Source of the DNA: Klebsiella grimontii
GTDB lineage: Bacteria; Pseudomonadota; Gammaproteobacteria; Enterobacterales; Enterobacteriaceae
DNA length: 64,000 nucleotides
NCBI RefSeq assembly: GCF_900200035.1
Contig: NZ_FZTC01000014.1
Span: 186,001 to 250,000, forward strand
Reading direction: 5' to 3'
A model generated the notes under the pieces. The model saw only the letters and a list, made by a program, of their open reading frames with translations. It had not been told where the DNA came from and did no database searches. Shown here one piece after another: positions 1 through 9,687 of this stretch (the first letter of the stretch is position 1; the number at the start of each line of letters is the position of its first letter). A program made the position numbers and the translations under genes.

Positions 1-469
1 GCGGAGAGCCTGCGGCTTCCGTATGCTCTTTTGCCTGGATATTGAACAGGGCGTCAACATGGGTTTGGCTTGCCTGTTCGCTTGAGCGCAGAGAGCTGCG
101 ATAGCGGGCAAAACGCTCAAGGGTATGCTGCAATCGCTGATAATGAACCGGTTTAATCAGGTAATCAAAAACGCCCATCCGCAGGGCTTCGCTGATGGTA
201 TCCATATGGTTATCGGCGGTGATGAAAATGATACGCCCTTGATAATGCGTGTTGACGGCGTGGCGGATCAAATCGAGCCCTTTACCATCGGGCAAGAAGT
301 TATCCAGCAGAGTGAGCTGGGGCTGATAGAGGCGAAGCAGCTTTTTCGCGCTTTCCAGTTTATCGGCAATGCCAATGACTTCGAACTGGGGAAATTGCTT
401 GATCGTATCCACCAGGATTTCCGCCAGCATAGGTTCGTCTTCAACGATAAGAGTTGTAATGCTATCCAT
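1..469 (-). CDS. citB: CitB response regulator (N-terminal part, runs off the window)
   Basis: Response regulator of the CitA/CitB two-component system that activates anaerobic citrate fermentation genes. The visible ~156 residues start MDSITTLIVEDEP, with the acidic pocket (VEDE), the phospho-acceptor Asp in LLDNFLPDGKG, and the KP signature (LIKPVHYQRL) of a receiver domain. The DNA-binding domain lies beyond base 1. The ATG at 469 was chosen because it gives the N-terminus expected for Klebsiella CitB; an in-frame ATG at 478 adds three residues. The start overlaps the last codons of citA, so the two are translationally linked. Known targets of the family are citS-oadGAB-citAB and citCDEFG, both present here. 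Confidence 0.93.
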   Translation of the reverse strand, partial: MDSITTLIVEDEPMLAEILVDTIKQFPQFEVIGIADKLESAKKLLRLYQPQLTLLDNFLPDGKGLDLIRHAVNTHYQGRIIFITADNHMDTISEALRMGVFDYLIKPVHYQRLQHTLERFARYRSSLRSSEQASQTHVDALFNIQAKEHTEAAGSP

Positions 470-2105
470 GATGTTCATCTCTGGTCAGGGGGATATAAAG
501 GGTAAAAATGGTGCCAAAAGGAATGTTGTTATCGACGACGATATTGCCGCCGGCTTGCTCAACGTAGCTGCGAACCAGCCAGAGTCCGATGCCGTGATCG
601 CCGCTGTCGCTGCTGGTGACGCCGCGTTCAAAAATACGATCGCGCAGCGATTCGTCAATTCCGCAGCCCTGGTCGGCGATCTCGACGATCGCTTCGTCGC
701 CCTCGCTGTTGATCAGGCATTCGATCTGCCTTGAACCTGTCGGCTGGCGCAAGGTGGCGTTGTAGGCATTGTCCAGCAAATTACCGACGATCGAGATCCA
801 CTCATTATGCGAAAGCGACGAGGGTAAGGTCTCAACGTGGCAGGCGGGATCGAATACCAGCTCTATTCCGAGCTCTTTGGCGCGGTAATACTTGCCGATC
901 AGCAGCCCGGCAAGGTGATTCACTTTAAAGTTACGGGCAATAAAATCGAGCACCTTCTGGTGGCTTTCAGACTGCTGCTGAATAAGATCCAGCGCGTTGT
1001 CATAGCGTTTTAAAAACAGCAGCCCGGCGATGGTGGAGATCAGATTGCGATGCTCGTGCTGCACGGCCCGCAGATTATCCGCGTACTGCTGAACCTGGCT
1101 AAGCTGCAGGCTCAGGGTGTTGATATCGTCTTTACTGCGAAAGCTAATGACCCAGCCCTGAGGCTCGCTATTGAGCGTGACGGCCATGCGGCTGGCGATC
1201 ACTTTAATCTGGTTAAAGGTGACGATTTCGTCTTTTTTATTGGTCTGCGGCGCGTCATAGAAGAATGCCTCCTGAGAGATCACGCTATTGATGCTTTTGC
1301 CAATCAGGATGGTTTCCGGCTGGCTCAGGTTTAATAGCCTCCGCGCGGTCTGATTGATGGCGGTAATTCTGTAATGAGAATCAATGGCTATCAGCCCCTC
1401 AAAAACCGATTCAAACAGGACGCTCTGCTGGATGAGCAGCTGTGATAGCTGCTGAGGTTCCATATTTAGCATCTGCTTTTTAATATGCAGCGAGAAGCGC
1501 CGCGCGCAGTAAAGCAGCAGGAGCAGCATAATCGCCATCGGGATCATCAGCGATCCGATTTGCAGGCTCAGCCAGTTCTCTAACTGTTCGATGGTGTATC
1601 CCACCGATACGATGCCGATCACTTTCCCGGTGCTGTCCTGGATCGGCGACTTGCCGCGTAGTGAAGAACCCAGCGATCCCTTACGCACCGACACGTAGCT
1701 TTTGGCGTTATATAGCGCCTCGTCGCTGTCTCCGCCCTCCATGTATTTACCGATCTCCTCAGGATTCACGTGATACAGGCGCTGGCCTTTCGCGTCGCCG
1801 ACGGTGATATAGGTGGCGTCGGAAAACGAACGCATCGGGTCGATAAGTGCTTTAATGCGCGGTAAATCGTGCTTTTCCACCGCGTCAACCAGTTCGGGCA
1901 TGGCGGAGATCTGCATCGCCTGAATCAGCGCGCGCTGCCCGACCTGGTAATGCAGGCGCTCCTCGGTAATGTTGGTGAGATACCATGACATCGCCAGCAT
2001 CACGATTGTCGAGGTAAACAGGATCAGCAGGAAGATGCGGTTCTGAAACGAACGTCGGGCAAACCAGTGCGTGATTTTTCGAGCAAACATTGGGCGAATT
2101 GACAT
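462..2105 (-). CDS. citA: CitA citrate-sensing histidine kinase
   Basis: Membrane sensor kinase for external citrate, 547 aa from the ATG at 2105, the usual Klebsiella length. Order: TM1 (~24-45), periplasmic PAS sensor (~46-175), TM2 (~178-200), cytoplasmic PAS (~225-330), H-box with His350 (QHEHRN), N-box NLLDNAYNA (~442-450), and G-boxes (DQGCGID, GDHGIGLWL). The citrate-pocket residues known from the CitA sensor structure are all present, here T101, R109, H112, S144, R150 and K152 (T58, R66, H69, S101, R107, K109 in mature numbering). It is last-but-one in the leftward citS operon, 200+ bp after oadB across a repeat element. Confidence 0.96.
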   Translation of the reverse strand: MSIRPMFARKITHWFARRSFQNRIFLLILFTSTIVMLAMSWYLTNITEERLHYQVGQRALIQAMQISAMPELVDAVEKHDLPRIKALIDPMRSFSDATYITVGDAKGQRLYHVNPEEIGKYMEGGDSDEALYNAKSYVSVRKGSLGSSLRGKSPIQDSTGKVIGIVSVGYTIEQLENWLSLQIGSLMIPMAIMLLLLLYCARRFSLHIKKQMLNMEPQQLSQLLIQQSVLFESVFEGLIAIDSHYRITAINQTARRLLNLSQPETILIGKSINSVISQEAFFYDAPQTNKKDEIVTFNQIKVIASRMAVTLNSEPQGWVISFRSKDDINTLSLQLSQVQQYADNLRAVQHEHRNLISTIAGLLFLKRYDNALDLIQQQSESHQKVLDFIARNFKVNHLAGLLIGKYYRAKELGIELVFDPACHVETLPSSLSHNEWISIVGNLLDNAYNATLRQPTGSRQIECLINSEGDEAIVEIADQGCGIDESLRDRIFERGVTSSDSGDHGIGLWLVRSYVEQAGGNIVVDNNIPFGTIFTLYIPLTRDEHHG

Positions 2106-2242
2106 CAAAAGGTTATTTTCTCTTTTTTAGTGGCCGTCGGCGCGGAATCGGCCCACAGATTGACTGATTTCAGAACTCGCTTAGTCGGAATACGACGTTT
2201 TACGTACCTTCGGTTTGGGCTTTGGCACCGTCGCCTGGGGTA

Positions 2243-2327
2243 TTTCCCGGAGGCGGCGCGTAGCGCCTGTCCGGGCTACCCGATCGCGCCGGTAGCCCGG
2301 ATAAGGCGTCAGCCGCAATCCGGGAAA
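2243..2327. repeat. BIME: pair of inverted REP (PU) elements
   Basis: Two REP-like units face each other between oadB and citA. The 11-bp arms TCCGGGCTACC (2270-2280) and GGTAGCCCGGA (2291-2301) are exact inverted repeats, and the outer ends read TTTCCCGG and CCGGGAAA. The right unit contains the typical GATAAGGCG core. As RNA it would fold into stable hairpins between two genes of one operon. In other enterobacterial operons such elements protect upstream mRNA from 3' decay, which could favour oadGAB over citAB (inference). Confidence 0.85.
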
Positions 2328-2336
2328 GGTAACGAT

Positions 2337-3638
2337 TTACATCGCCAGCACGTACTTGAGCATCACCCCGGCGGCAATCGCCGAGCCAATCACTCCCGCC
2401 ACGTTCGGGCCCATCGCGTGCATCAGCAGGAAGTTCTGCGCGTCCGACTCCAGCCCCACCTTGTTCGATACCCGCGCCGCCATCGGCACCGCCGACACCC
2501 CGGCCGAGCCAATCAGCGGGTTGATTTTGTTGTGACTGAACAGGTTCAGCAGCTTCGCCATCAGCACCCCCGCCGCCGTCCCGATACAGAACGCAATCAC
2601 CCCCAGCACCAGAATCCCCAGCGTCTGCGGCTGGAGGAACTTGTCCGCCACCAGCTTGGCGCCCACCGATAACCCGAGGAAAATGGTCACGATATTTATC
2701 AGCGCGTTCTGCACCGTGTCGCTCAGGCGCTCCACCACGCCGCTTTCGCGCATCAGGTTGCCGAAGCAGAACATCCCCAGCAGCGGCGCCGCGTCCGGCA
2801 GCAGCAGCGCCACCAGCAGCAACAGCACCGCCGGGAACAGGATTTTCTCCCGCCTGCTCACCGTGCGCAGCTGCACCATGCGGATTTTCCGCTCCTTATC
2901 CGTGGTCAGCGCCTTCATAATCGGCGGCTGGATTAACGGCACCAGCGCCATATATGAGTACGCCGCCACCGCGATGGCTCCCAGCAGCTCCGGCGCCAGC
3001 TTGCCCGACAGGTAAATCGCCGTCGGGCCGTCCGCGCCGCCGATAATGCCTATCGCCGCCGCCTGCGGCAGGGTGAAGCTGATAATCCCGAAGTAGTTCA
3101 GCGTCAGCGCCCCGAGCACCGTGGCGAAGATACCGAACTGCGCCGCCGCCCCCAGCAGCAGGGTGCGCGGGTTGGCCAGCAGCGGGCCGAAGTCGGTCAT
3201 CGCCCCGACGCCCATAAATATCACCAGCGGGGCGATACCCGACCCGATGGCGACCTTATAGAACACCGCCAGCACCCCGGCGGAGTAGCCCATATCCACC
3301 GCCTGCTGCTCCATCTGGCTCTGTACCGACGGCAGGGCCAGGGCCAGCGCTTCTTTGATGGCGTGAACGTCCGGCAGGCAGTTGAGCTTCGCGGCAATCA
3401 CCGCCAGCTGCCCGGCGTCGTGGTGGGCCAGCAGGCTCTCCAGGGCGGTCAGCGCCAGCCCGGCCTCCGGGATATTCGACAGCAGGCCGCCGAAGCCAAT
3501 CGGCAGCAGCAGTAGCGGCTCGAACTTCTTCGCAATCGCCAGCCACAGCAGCAGCAGGCTCACCAGCAGCATGATGGCCTGGCCGATGCCGAGGTGCATC
3601 AGGCCCATGCCCTGAATCAGGGCGTTCAGACTTTCCAT
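2337..3638 (-). CDS. oadB: Oxaloacetate decarboxylase beta subunit (Na+ pump)
   Basis: Integral membrane subunit that decarboxylates carboxybiotin and couples this to Na+ export. It is 433 aa, exactly the Klebsiella family length. The polytopic protein carries the conserved [12 protein letters not shown] segment with Asp203, known as essential for Na+ transport, and the second conserved loop [13 protein letters not shown] in the C-terminal half. The start has a good ribosome site (AGGA) and follows oadA by 12 bp. The extruded Na+ gradient drives CitS, encoded by the first gene of the same operon. Confidence 0.97.
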   Translation of the reverse strand: MESLNALIQGMGLMHLGIGQAIMLLVSLLLLWLAIAKKFEPLLLLPIGFGGLLSNIPEAGLALTALESLLAHHDAGQLAVIAAKLNCLPDVHAIKEALALALPSVQSQMEQQAVDMGYSAGVLAVFYKVAIGSGIAPLVIFMGVGAMTDFGPLLANPRTLLLGAAAQFGIFATVLGALTLNYFGIISFTLPQAAAIGIIGGADGPTAIYLSGKLAPELLGAIAVAAYSYMALVPLIQPPIMKALTTDKERKIRMVQLRTVSRREKILFPAVLLLLVALLLPDAAPLLGMFCFGNLMRESGVVERLSDTVQNALINIVTIFLGLSVGAKLVADKFLQPQTLGILVLGVIAFCIGTAAGVLMAKLLNLFSHNKINPLIGSAGVSAVPMAARVSNKVGLESDAQNFLLMHAMGPNVAGVIGSAIAAGVMLKYVLAM

Positions 3639-3650
3639 GGTTCCTGTTCC

Positions 3651-5414
3651 TTACGCCAGCGTCATCAGGGTGTCGCCGACCGCCACCGCGTCGCCGGATT
3701 TCACCGCGATACCGCGCACGGTGCCGGCCTGCGCGGCGCGGATTTCGGTTTCCATCTTCATGGCTTCGAGAATCAGCAGCACGTCGCCTTCGGCGACCGT
3801 CTGGCCCTCGGTGGCAGTCACCTTCCAGATATTGCCCGCCAGCGGGGCGGTCACCGGGGCGCCGGCGCCTGCCGGGGCCGGCGCAGCAGCCTGAACGGGC
3901 GCCGCCGCAGTGAGCTGGCTGATATCGCCGCCGTCGCTGACCTTCACCACAAAGGCTTTACCTTCCACTTCCACGGTGTAGATGCCCGAAGCGGCAGGTT
4001 TTACCGGGGCAGCGGCAGGTTTCGCCTCTTCCGCCTGCGGGACCGGCTCAAAGGCCGCCGGGTTATTGCGGTTCTCAAGGAACTTCAGGCCGATTTGCGG
4101 AAACAGGGCCACGGTCAGCACGTCGTCGATGGCGTTATCGGCAAGCATGATGCCCTTCTCCTGCGCCTGGCGCTTCACGTCCGCTTCCAGTGCAGCCAGC
4201 TCCGGCTTCAGCAGGTCCGCCGGGCGGCAGGTCACCGGGGCGGCCCCCTCCAGCACGCGCGCCTGCAGGGCGGCATTGACCGGCACCGGGGTGTGGCCGT
4301 ATTCACCCTTCAGAATGCCCGCCGTTTCTTTAGCGATGGTTTTGTAGCGCTCTCCGGTCAGGACGTTAAGCACCGCCTGGGTGCCGACAATCTGCGAGGT
4401 CGGGGTGACTAAAGGAATAAAGCCGAGGTCCTCGCGCACGCGGGGGATTTCCGCCAGCACCTGGTCGAGTTTGTCGGCGGCGTTCTGCTGCTTCAGCTGG
4501 CCCTCGAGGTTGGTGAGCATCCCGCCCGGCACCTGGGCCACGAGGATACGGCTGTCGGTGCCCTTCAGCTGGCCTTCAAAGGCGTGATATTTCCTGCGCA
4601 CCTCGCGGAAGTAGGCCGCGATGCTCTCCAGCTTCAGGATATCCAGCCCGGTGTCGTGTTCCGTTCCGGCCAGCGTCGCCACCAGCGCCTCGGTGGCCGG
4701 GTGGCCGTAGGTGGCGCTCATGGAAGAAATCGCCGTGTCCACGCCGTCCACGCCCGCCTCGATGGCCTTCAGCAGGGCCATCTCCGCCATCCCGGTGGTG
4801 GCATGAGCATGCAGGTGCAGGCGCACGTTGTGGCGCTTTTTGATTTCACTGACCAGCTCATACGCCGCCATCGGGGTGAGGATACCGGACATGTCCTTGA
4901 TGGCGATGGAGTCGACGCCGGTTTCCAGCAGCTGTTCGGTCAGGTCCAGCCAGGTCTGCAGGGTGTGCGCCGGGCTGGTGGTGTAACTCAGAGTCCCCTG
5001 GGCGTGCGCCCCGTGGCTGCGCACCGCCCGCAGGGCGGCCTGCATATTGCGCGGGTCGTTCATGGCGTCGAAGACGCGGAAGACGTCCATGCCGTTTTTG
5101 ACGGCGCGCTCAACGAAGCGTTCGACCACGTCATCGGCGTAGTGGCGGTAGCCGAGGAGGTTCTGGCCGCGCAGCAGCATCTGCAGCGGGGTCTTCGGCA
5201 TGGCCTTTTTCAGCTCGCGCAGGCGGACCCACGGGTCTTCGCCGAGAAAGCGGATGCAGGCGTCAAAGGTGGCGCCGCCCCAGCACTCGAGGGAGCCGTA
5301 GCCCACGTCGTCGAGCTGCGCGGCGACGGGGAGCATATCGTCAAGGCGCAGGCGGGTGGCGAACAGGGACTGGTGGGCGTCGCGCAGGACGACATCGGTA
5401 ATGGCAACGGTCAT
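3651..5414 (-). CDS. oadA: Oxaloacetate decarboxylase alpha subunit (biotin protein)
   Basis: Cytoplasmic subunit that transfers CO2 from oxaloacetate to biotin. 587 aa. The N-terminal carboxyltransferase TIM barrel (~1-290) begins [18 protein letters not shown], with metal-site histidines in HLHAHATTG. An Ala/Pro-rich linker (~460-515) follows, then a biotinyl domain ending the protein with the lysine in EAMKMET. The Ala/Pro linker is the usual swinging hinge that contacts the gamma subunit. SD GGAGGAAT precedes the ATG. It belongs to the citS-oadGAB-citAB operon and consumes the oxaloacetate released by citrate lyase. Confidence 0.97.
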   Translation of the reverse strand: MTVAITDVVLRDAHQSLFATRLRLDDMLPVAAQLDDVGYGSLECWGGATFDACIRFLGEDPWVRLRELKKAMPKTPLQMLLRGQNLLGYRHYADDVVERFVERAVKNGMDVFRVFDAMNDPRNMQAALRAVRSHGAHAQGTLSYTTSPAHTLQTWLDLTEQLLETGVDSIAIKDMSGILTPMAAYELVSEIKKRHNVRLHLHAHATTGMAEMALLKAIEAGVDGVDTAISSMSATYGHPATEALVATLAGTEHDTGLDILKLESIAAYFREVRRKYHAFEGQLKGTDSRILVAQVPGGMLTNLEGQLKQQNAADKLDQVLAEIPRVREDLGFIPLVTPTSQIVGTQAVLNVLTGERYKTIAKETAGILKGEYGHTPVPVNAALQARVLEGAAPVTCRPADLLKPELAALEADVKRQAQEKGIMLADNAIDDVLTVALFPQIGLKFLENRNNPAAFEPVPQAEEAKPAAAPVKPAASGIYTVEVEGKAFVVKVSDGGDISQLTAAAPVQAAAPAPAGAGAPVTAPLAGNIWKVTATEGQTVAEGDVLLILEAMKMETEIRAAQAGTVRGIAVKSGDAVAVGDTLMTLA

Positions 5415-5429
5415 GGATTCCTCCGTGAA

Positions 5430-5678
5430 TTAAGGGTTAAGGCGGCGATGGTGGTGGATGGCGGCGGCAATCACCGGCGTTAAGCGGGCGAAGTCGTCAG
5501 CGGGCGCGGCGGCAGGTGCGGCCTTCGGCGCCGGAGCCGGTTCGGGGAAGAAGCGGTTGACGGCGGCGGACATGCCCTGGATGGCGAAAATCAGCACAAA
5601 CAGAAACGCCAGCACGAACCCCATGCCGAGGAACATCAGGGTGAAGCCTTCACCCAGTAACAGTGCTGCATCAGTCAT
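5430..5678 (-). CDS. oadG: Oxaloacetate decarboxylase gamma subunit
   Basis: Small assembly subunit, 82 aa from ATG 5678 ([12 protein letters not shown]). One TM helix (~14-34) precedes a Pro/Ala-rich linker and a C-terminal His cluster ([11 protein letters not shown]) that in the Klebsiella enzyme binds Zn2+ and OadA. An upstream in-frame GTG at 5702 would add eight residues but does not fit the known N-terminus. It lies between citS and oadA, 15 bp from oadA. Confidence 0.92.
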   Translation of the reverse strand: MTDAALLLGEGFTLMFLGMGFVLAFLFVLIFAIQGMSAAVNRFFPEPAPAPKAAPAAAPADDFARLTPVIAAAIHHHRRLNP

Positions 5679-5838
5679 GAAACGATCCAAAAGTAAGGGC
5701 ACGATGGCGCCTTTGAAGGTTAACCAATCGGTGCTTCCGGCTAAGGAGTAGGGTGGATTTCCCGAAGCCGCCCCCGGCTCTGGACCCTAATTTGCACCTC
5801 TGTGGTTGACGCTCAAATATCGCCATCGTGCGTGTTGG

Positions 5839-7179
5839 TTACATCATCATGCCGAACACGATGCTCGCGATGACCAGCACAATTCCGCCGCCCAAACGGG
5901 AAGAGATTTGCGCATAGGAGATAAGATTCATACGGTTACAGGCAGAGAGTACTTCCAGGTCGCCGGAACCGCCGCGGTTAGCCATGCACAGGCCCGCGGT
6001 AATCGCCGATTCAATCGGGAAGAAGCCAATCAGCCAGCCGCCGACAGCGGCGCCGACGACGGCGCCGACGACAATCACAGCGGCAATCACCACGTTAGCG
6101 AAGGTGATCGCGTCGATAATTTCCTGCAGGTCGGTGTAGCACACGCCGACGCCGACCATCAGCACCCACAGCAGTTGTTTAGAGAAGAAGTCAGACAGAC
6201 GTTTGGCGCCAGCTTTGATTTCCGGCGAGCAGAGACCTGAAGCGTTCAGGGCTGCGACAATCAGCACCATCCAGGCAAAATAGTGGATAGACACGCCGCC
6301 AATGCTGGGCAGAATTTTCTTGGCGATAACGTAGGCCAGCAGGAAGCAGGTGGTGGCGAGCACAAGGCCGACGGCCGTTTCGCGATGGGTAATCTGGCCC
6401 GCTTTTTCATCATCTTCTACTTTGAAGGAGGCCTTGCGTACCAGCTCGCCTTCGCCGCTCAGCCAGGTGTGTTTTTTACCGATAATATCGAGCAGCGCGG
6501 CAAAGACGATGGCAAAGATGTTGGCGATGGTCAGGATAGCGATCGCGGTTGAGTAGTACTCTTCACGCGAACGGCCGGTAACGGAGTGATAAATTTCAGA
6601 CAGCGGCACCGCGCCAGCGCCGTTGCCGCCGCCCATAATCGGCAGGACGTACAGCATCATGATGCGGTCTACGGAAATACCGAAGCACAAGCCGATAAGA
6701 ATACCGAAGATGGATGCGCCGAGGATCCCCATTAAGATGGTTGGAATATAGCCGAGCAGAGATTTCAGCAGCAGTTTACGGTTAACCGAGAGAATGGCGC
6801 CGGTAATCAACACGGCGATGAATAAATTCAGGAAATTACTTTTATCCATCACATTGGTGATCGCCTCAATTTCTTTCTGGGTAAAAATGCCAGCGTAAAC
6901 GAAATAGGCGGCAACGAGGAAGATCATCACCGGCGCGCCGCCGATATATTTATTGAAGATTGGCAGGCGTTTGCCAATTTCTCCAAAAACAGCGCCAATA
7001 ATAAACATGATGGCGAAGCCGCCGACAATGTCGGTCGGCAGGGCATTATAAAAATGTGAAAGTAGTAAAGTGATTAACGCAAAGGCGTAAAGCGGTAGCG
7101 GCATGCCGAAGATTTTAAACCCCAGAATATCGCTAACGCCTTTTTTCTCCGCAGATGGAGCCTGGCTCATATTAGTCAT
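5839..7179 (-). CDS. citS: Na+-dependent citrate symporter CitS
   Basis: 2-hydroxycarboxylate transporter family carrier for citrate/Na+ uptake, 446 aa, about 11 TM helices. The two re-entrant-loop GGxG signatures are present: MGGGNGAGA in the first half and NRGGSGD in the second. The conserved Arg near the C-terminus (SYAQISSRLGG) that binds a substrate carboxylate is also present. It is first in the leftward citS-oadGAB-citAB operon and divergent from citC, sharing a 278-bp control region. A paralogue (citW) is encoded at 35.1 kb. Confidence 0.97.
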   Translation of the reverse strand: MTNMSQAPSAEKKGVSDILGFKIFGMPLPLYAFALITLLLSHFYNALPTDIVGGFAIMFIIGAVFGEIGKRLPIFNKYIGGAPVMIFLVAAYFVYAGIFTQKEIEAITNVMDKSNFLNLFIAVLITGAILSVNRKLLLKSLLGYIPTILMGILGASIFGILIGLCFGISVDRIMMLYVLPIMGGGNGAGAVPLSEIYHSVTGRSREEYYSTAIAILTIANIFAIVFAALLDIIGKKHTWLSGEGELVRKASFKVEDDEKAGQITHRETAVGLVLATTCFLLAYVIAKKILPSIGGVSIHYFAWMVLIVAALNASGLCSPEIKAGAKRLSDFFSKQLLWVLMVGVGVCYTDLQEIIDAITFANVVIAAVIVVGAVVGAAVGGWLIGFFPIESAITAGLCMANRGGSGDLEVLSACNRMNLISYAQISSRLGGGIVLVIASIVFGMMM

Positions 7180-7270
7180 ATGACGTCACCCTGTTAAAAA
7201 AAGGAATAATGGCGTTAGAACAAGCAATAATAGAACGGCGGCATAATAATAAATATGTTCCACGGCGATA

Positions 7271-7286
7271 TGTGATTATCTTCACT
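7271..7286. promoter_or_regulatory. CRP-type operator in the citS/citC divergent region
   Basis: TGTGA-N6-TCACT, a 9/10 match to the CRP half-sites, lies between the divergent citS and citC starts. It is bracketed by the inverted repeat CACGGC (7261-7266) / GCCGTG (7292-7297). Catabolite control of these operons by CRP is established in K. pneumoniae; assigning this exact site is inference from sequence. Confidence 0.75.
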
Positions 7287-7341
7287 GATTGGCCGTGTTT
7301 TTAATTAATTTAATTGTTTTTATTCTTCTGAATTAATTAAC

Positions 7342-7368
7342 AACATAAAAACCATAAAGCCAATTAAG
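7342..7368. promoter_or_regulatory. Three 9-bp direct repeats, candidate CitB binding site
   Basis: AACATAAAA, ACCATAAAG and CCAATTAAG run head to tail with a 9-bp period in the AT-rich centre of the citS-citC control region. The word CATAAAAACCATA (7344-7356) recurs exactly in the citY-citW control region (34978-34990). CitB is known to bind AT-rich sites in this interval; that these repeats are its target is inference. Confidence 0.5.
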
Positions 7369-7457
7369 GTACGCGGAAAAATGTGATTTAAATAAAAGAA
7401 CCGCTGCGGGAACGGTGGCGAAATACAGTCCGTTTTTGGTTAATGAAGCGCTAAAAA

Positions 7458-8486
7458 ATGAATCTGATAATAAAACGCGTCACCGTACAAAAAGATCCCC
7501 GGCGGCGAGAGGCCGTTGACCTCTTTCTTCATCAGCATCAGCTCTCGCTGGAGGCGGATTGCGAAAGGGTGATTGTCGCCGAGGATCAGCGGCGCATTGT
7601 CGGCTGCGGCGCGATTGCCGGATGCGTCCTGAAGTGTATTGCCGTCGACCCGTCGCTACAGGGAGAAGGGCTCAGCCTGAAGCTGCTGACTGAGCTGATG
7701 ACCCTGGCGTATGAGCTGGGCCGCAGCGAGCTGTTCCTGTTCACTAAACCCGATAACGCGGCGCTATTTTCCAGCGCCGGATTCTGGCCTATCGCCCGCG
7801 CGGGTGACCAGGCGGTGTTAATGGAAAATAGCCGCGAACGCCTGGCGCGCTATTGCCGCCAGCTGACCATGTACCGCCAGCCCGGGGAAAAAATCGGCGC
7901 CATCGTGATGAACGCCAATCCATTCACCCTGGGACACCGTTGGCTGGTAGAGCAGGCCGCTCGCCAGTGCGACTGGCTGCATCTGTTTGTGGTGAAAGAA
8001 GACGCTTCATTTTTCAGCTATCAGGATCGCGTGGCGCTGATTGAACAGGGGATCGCCGGGATCGCCAACGTGACCTTACATCCAGGTTCGGCTTATCTGA
8101 TCTCCCGGGCGACTTTCCCCGGCTATTTCCTCAAAGATAAAGGCGTGGTCGATGATTGCCACTGCCAGATCGACCTACAGCTTTTCCGCGAACATTTAGC
8201 CCCGGCGCTACAGATTACCCACCGTTTTGTCGGTAGCGAGCCGCTGTGCTCTTTAACCCGTAACTACAACCTGCGCATGAAGGAACTGCTGGAAGCGCCC
8301 GGCGAGACGCCCGCGATTCAGGTGGTGGAGCTGGAGCGGGTCGAGAAAGACGGCGCACCGATTTCGGCTTCACGGGTGCGCAAACTCTATAAGGAGCGCC
8401 AGTGGTCGGCTATTGCGCCGCTGGTTCCGCCGGGAACGCTCTCTTTTCTGATGCAGCTGGCGGAAAGCGAACATCAAACCGCCTAG
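7458..8486 (+). CDS. citC: Citrate lyase ligase (acetate:HS-citrate lyase ligase)
   Basis: Activates citrate lyase by ATP-dependent acetylation of the prosthetic-group thiol on CitD. 342 aa. A GNAT-like N-terminal domain (~1-125, with GEGLSLKLLTELM) is followed by a nucleotidyltransferase domain starting MNANPFTLGHRWLVEQA, whose GHR is the HxGH-type ATP site, and ending with the SASRVRKLY motif (ISxTxVR-like). It is the first gene of the rightward citCDEFG operon; the ribosome site is weak. Confidence 0.95.
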   Translation: MNLIIKRVTVQKDPRRREAVDLFLHQHQLSLEADCERVIVAEDQRRIVGCGAIAGCVLKCIAVDPSLQGEGLSLKLLTELMTLAYELGRSELFLFTKPDNAALFSSAGFWPIARAGDQAVLMENSRERLARYCRQLTMYRQPGEKIGAIVMNANPFTLGHRWLVEQAARQCDWLHLFVVKEDASFFSYQDRVALIEQGIAGIANVTLHPGSAYLISRATFPGYFLKDKGVVDDCHCQIDLQLFREHLAPALQITHRFVGSEPLCSLTRNYNLRMKELLEAPGETPAIQVVELERVEKDGAPISASRVRKLYKERQWSAIAPLVPPGTLSFLMQLAESEHQTA

Positions 8487-8517
8487 ATATTACCTCCATA
8501 ACTAAGGATCAGCCTCT

Positions 8518-8811
8518 ATGGAAATGATGATTGACGCCCTGGCCGGCACGCTGGAATCCAGCGATGTCATGGTCAGGATTGGGCCTGCCAATGAGCCGGG
8601 TATTCAGCTTGAAATCGACAGTATTGTGAAGCAGCAGTTCGGCGCGGCGATTGAGCAGGTGGTCAGAGAGACCCTGGCGCAGCTTGGTGTCACTCGCGCG
8701 AATGTGGTCGTCGATGATAAAGGCGCGCTGGAGTGCGTGCTGAAGGCTCGCGTTCAGGCCGCGGCGCTGCGCGCGGCGCAACAATCTCAACTGCAATGGA
8801 GCCAGCTATGA
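8518..8811 (+). CDS. citD: Citrate lyase acyl carrier protein (gamma subunit)
   Basis: 97-aa carrier of the 2'-(5''-phosphoribosyl)-3'-dephospho-CoA prosthetic group. Ser14 (in GTLESSD) is the residue known to be modified in the Klebsiella protein. The SD AGGAT lies 8 bases upstream. The stop overlaps the citE start (ATGA), so translation is coupled. The prosthetic group is built by CitG (same operon) and attached by CitX (encoded at 36.6 kb). Confidence 0.96.
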   Translation: MEMMIDALAGTLESSDVMVRIGPANEPGIQLEIDSIVKQQFGAAIEQVVRETLAQLGVTRANVVVDDKGALECVLKARVQAAALRAAQQSQLQWSQL

Positions 8812-9677
8812 AACCTCGTCGCAGTATGCTGTTTATCCCCGGCGCCAACGCCGCGATGTTAAGCACCTCGTTTGTGTACGGCGCCGACGCGGTGATGTTT
8901 GACCTCGAAGATGCCGTCTCGCTCCGTGAAAAAGATACCGCCCGCCTGCTGGTGCATCACGCGCTACAGCATCCGCTCTATCGGGATGTGGAAACCGTGG
9001 TGCGTATTAACCCGCTCAATACGCCGTTTGGCCTCGCCGATCTGGAGGCGGTAGTGCGCGCGGGGGTGGATATGGTGCGCCTGCCGAAAACCGATAGCAA
9101 AGAAGATATCCACGAACTGGAAGCGCACGTTGTGCGTATTGAGCGCGAGTGCGGACGGGAAGTGGGCAGCACTAAGCTCATGGCGGCGATTGAGTCGGCG
9201 CTGGGGGTGGTGAACGCGGTCGAGATCGCGCGCTCCAGCCCGCGTCTGTCGGCGATCGCGCTGGCGGCCTTTGACTACGTGATGGATATGGGCACCTGCC
9301 GCGGCGACGGCACCGAGCTGTTTTATGCCCGCTGCGCGGTGCTGCACGCGGCGCGCGTCGCCGGGATCGCGGCCTATGACGTGGTGTGGTCGGACATTAA
9401 CAATGAAGAAGGTTTCCTCGCGGAAGCGAATCTGGCGAAAAACCTCGGCTTTAACGGCAAATCGCTGGTCAACCCGCGCCAGATTGAACTGCTGCATCAG
9501 GTTTATGCCCCAACCCTGAAAGACGTTGAGCATGCGCGCGATGTGATCGCGGCGGCGGAAGAGGCGGAAGAGCGCGGTCTGGGCGTGGTATCGCTGAACG
9601 GTAAGATGATAGATGGACCGATTATCGACCATGCGCGCAAAGTCGTGGCGCTGTCGGCTTCCGGCATTCGTGATTAA
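8808..9677 (+). CDS. citE: Citrate lyase beta subunit (citryl-ACP lyase)
   Basis: Cleaves citryl-S-ACP into oxaloacetate and acetyl-S-ACP. 289 aa from the ATG at 8808, which overlaps the citD stop by four bases; an upstream in-frame extension inside citD is not used. It has the HpcH/CitE barrel with [14 protein letters not shown] at the N-terminus, the Mg-site motif [11 protein letters not shown], the [11 protein letters not shown] segment, and the acidic metal ligands in [10 protein letters not shown]. Confidence 0.97.
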   Translation: MKPRRSMLFIPGANAAMLSTSFVYGADAVMFDLEDAVSLREKDTARLLVHHALQHPLYRDVETVVRINPLNTPFGLADLEAVVRAGVDMVRLPKTDSKEDIHELEAHVVRIERECGREVGSTKLMAAIESALGVVNAVEIARSSPRLSAIALAAFDYVMDMGTCRGDGTELFYARCAVLHAARVAGIAAYDVVWSDINNEEGFLAEANLAKNLGFNGKSLVNPRQIELLHQVYAPTLKDVEHARDVIAAAEEAEERGLGVVSLNGKMIDGPIIDHARKVVALSASGIRD

Positions 9678-9687
9678 GGAGCAAATA

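Noticed and set aside
4584-5483. 299-codon open frame antisense to oadA
   Set aside because: Low-complexity Gly/Val/Arg/His translation, no family features, and it mirrors a well-supported oadA frame in GC-rich DNA. The same reasoning removes long antisense frames over carA, carB, rapA, polB, surA and the flavoprotein gene.
7382-7397. Second CRP site TGTGATTTAAATAAAA upstream of citC
   Set aside because: Only the left half-site matches; the right half is TAAAA. It may be a weak accessory site but is not supported alone.
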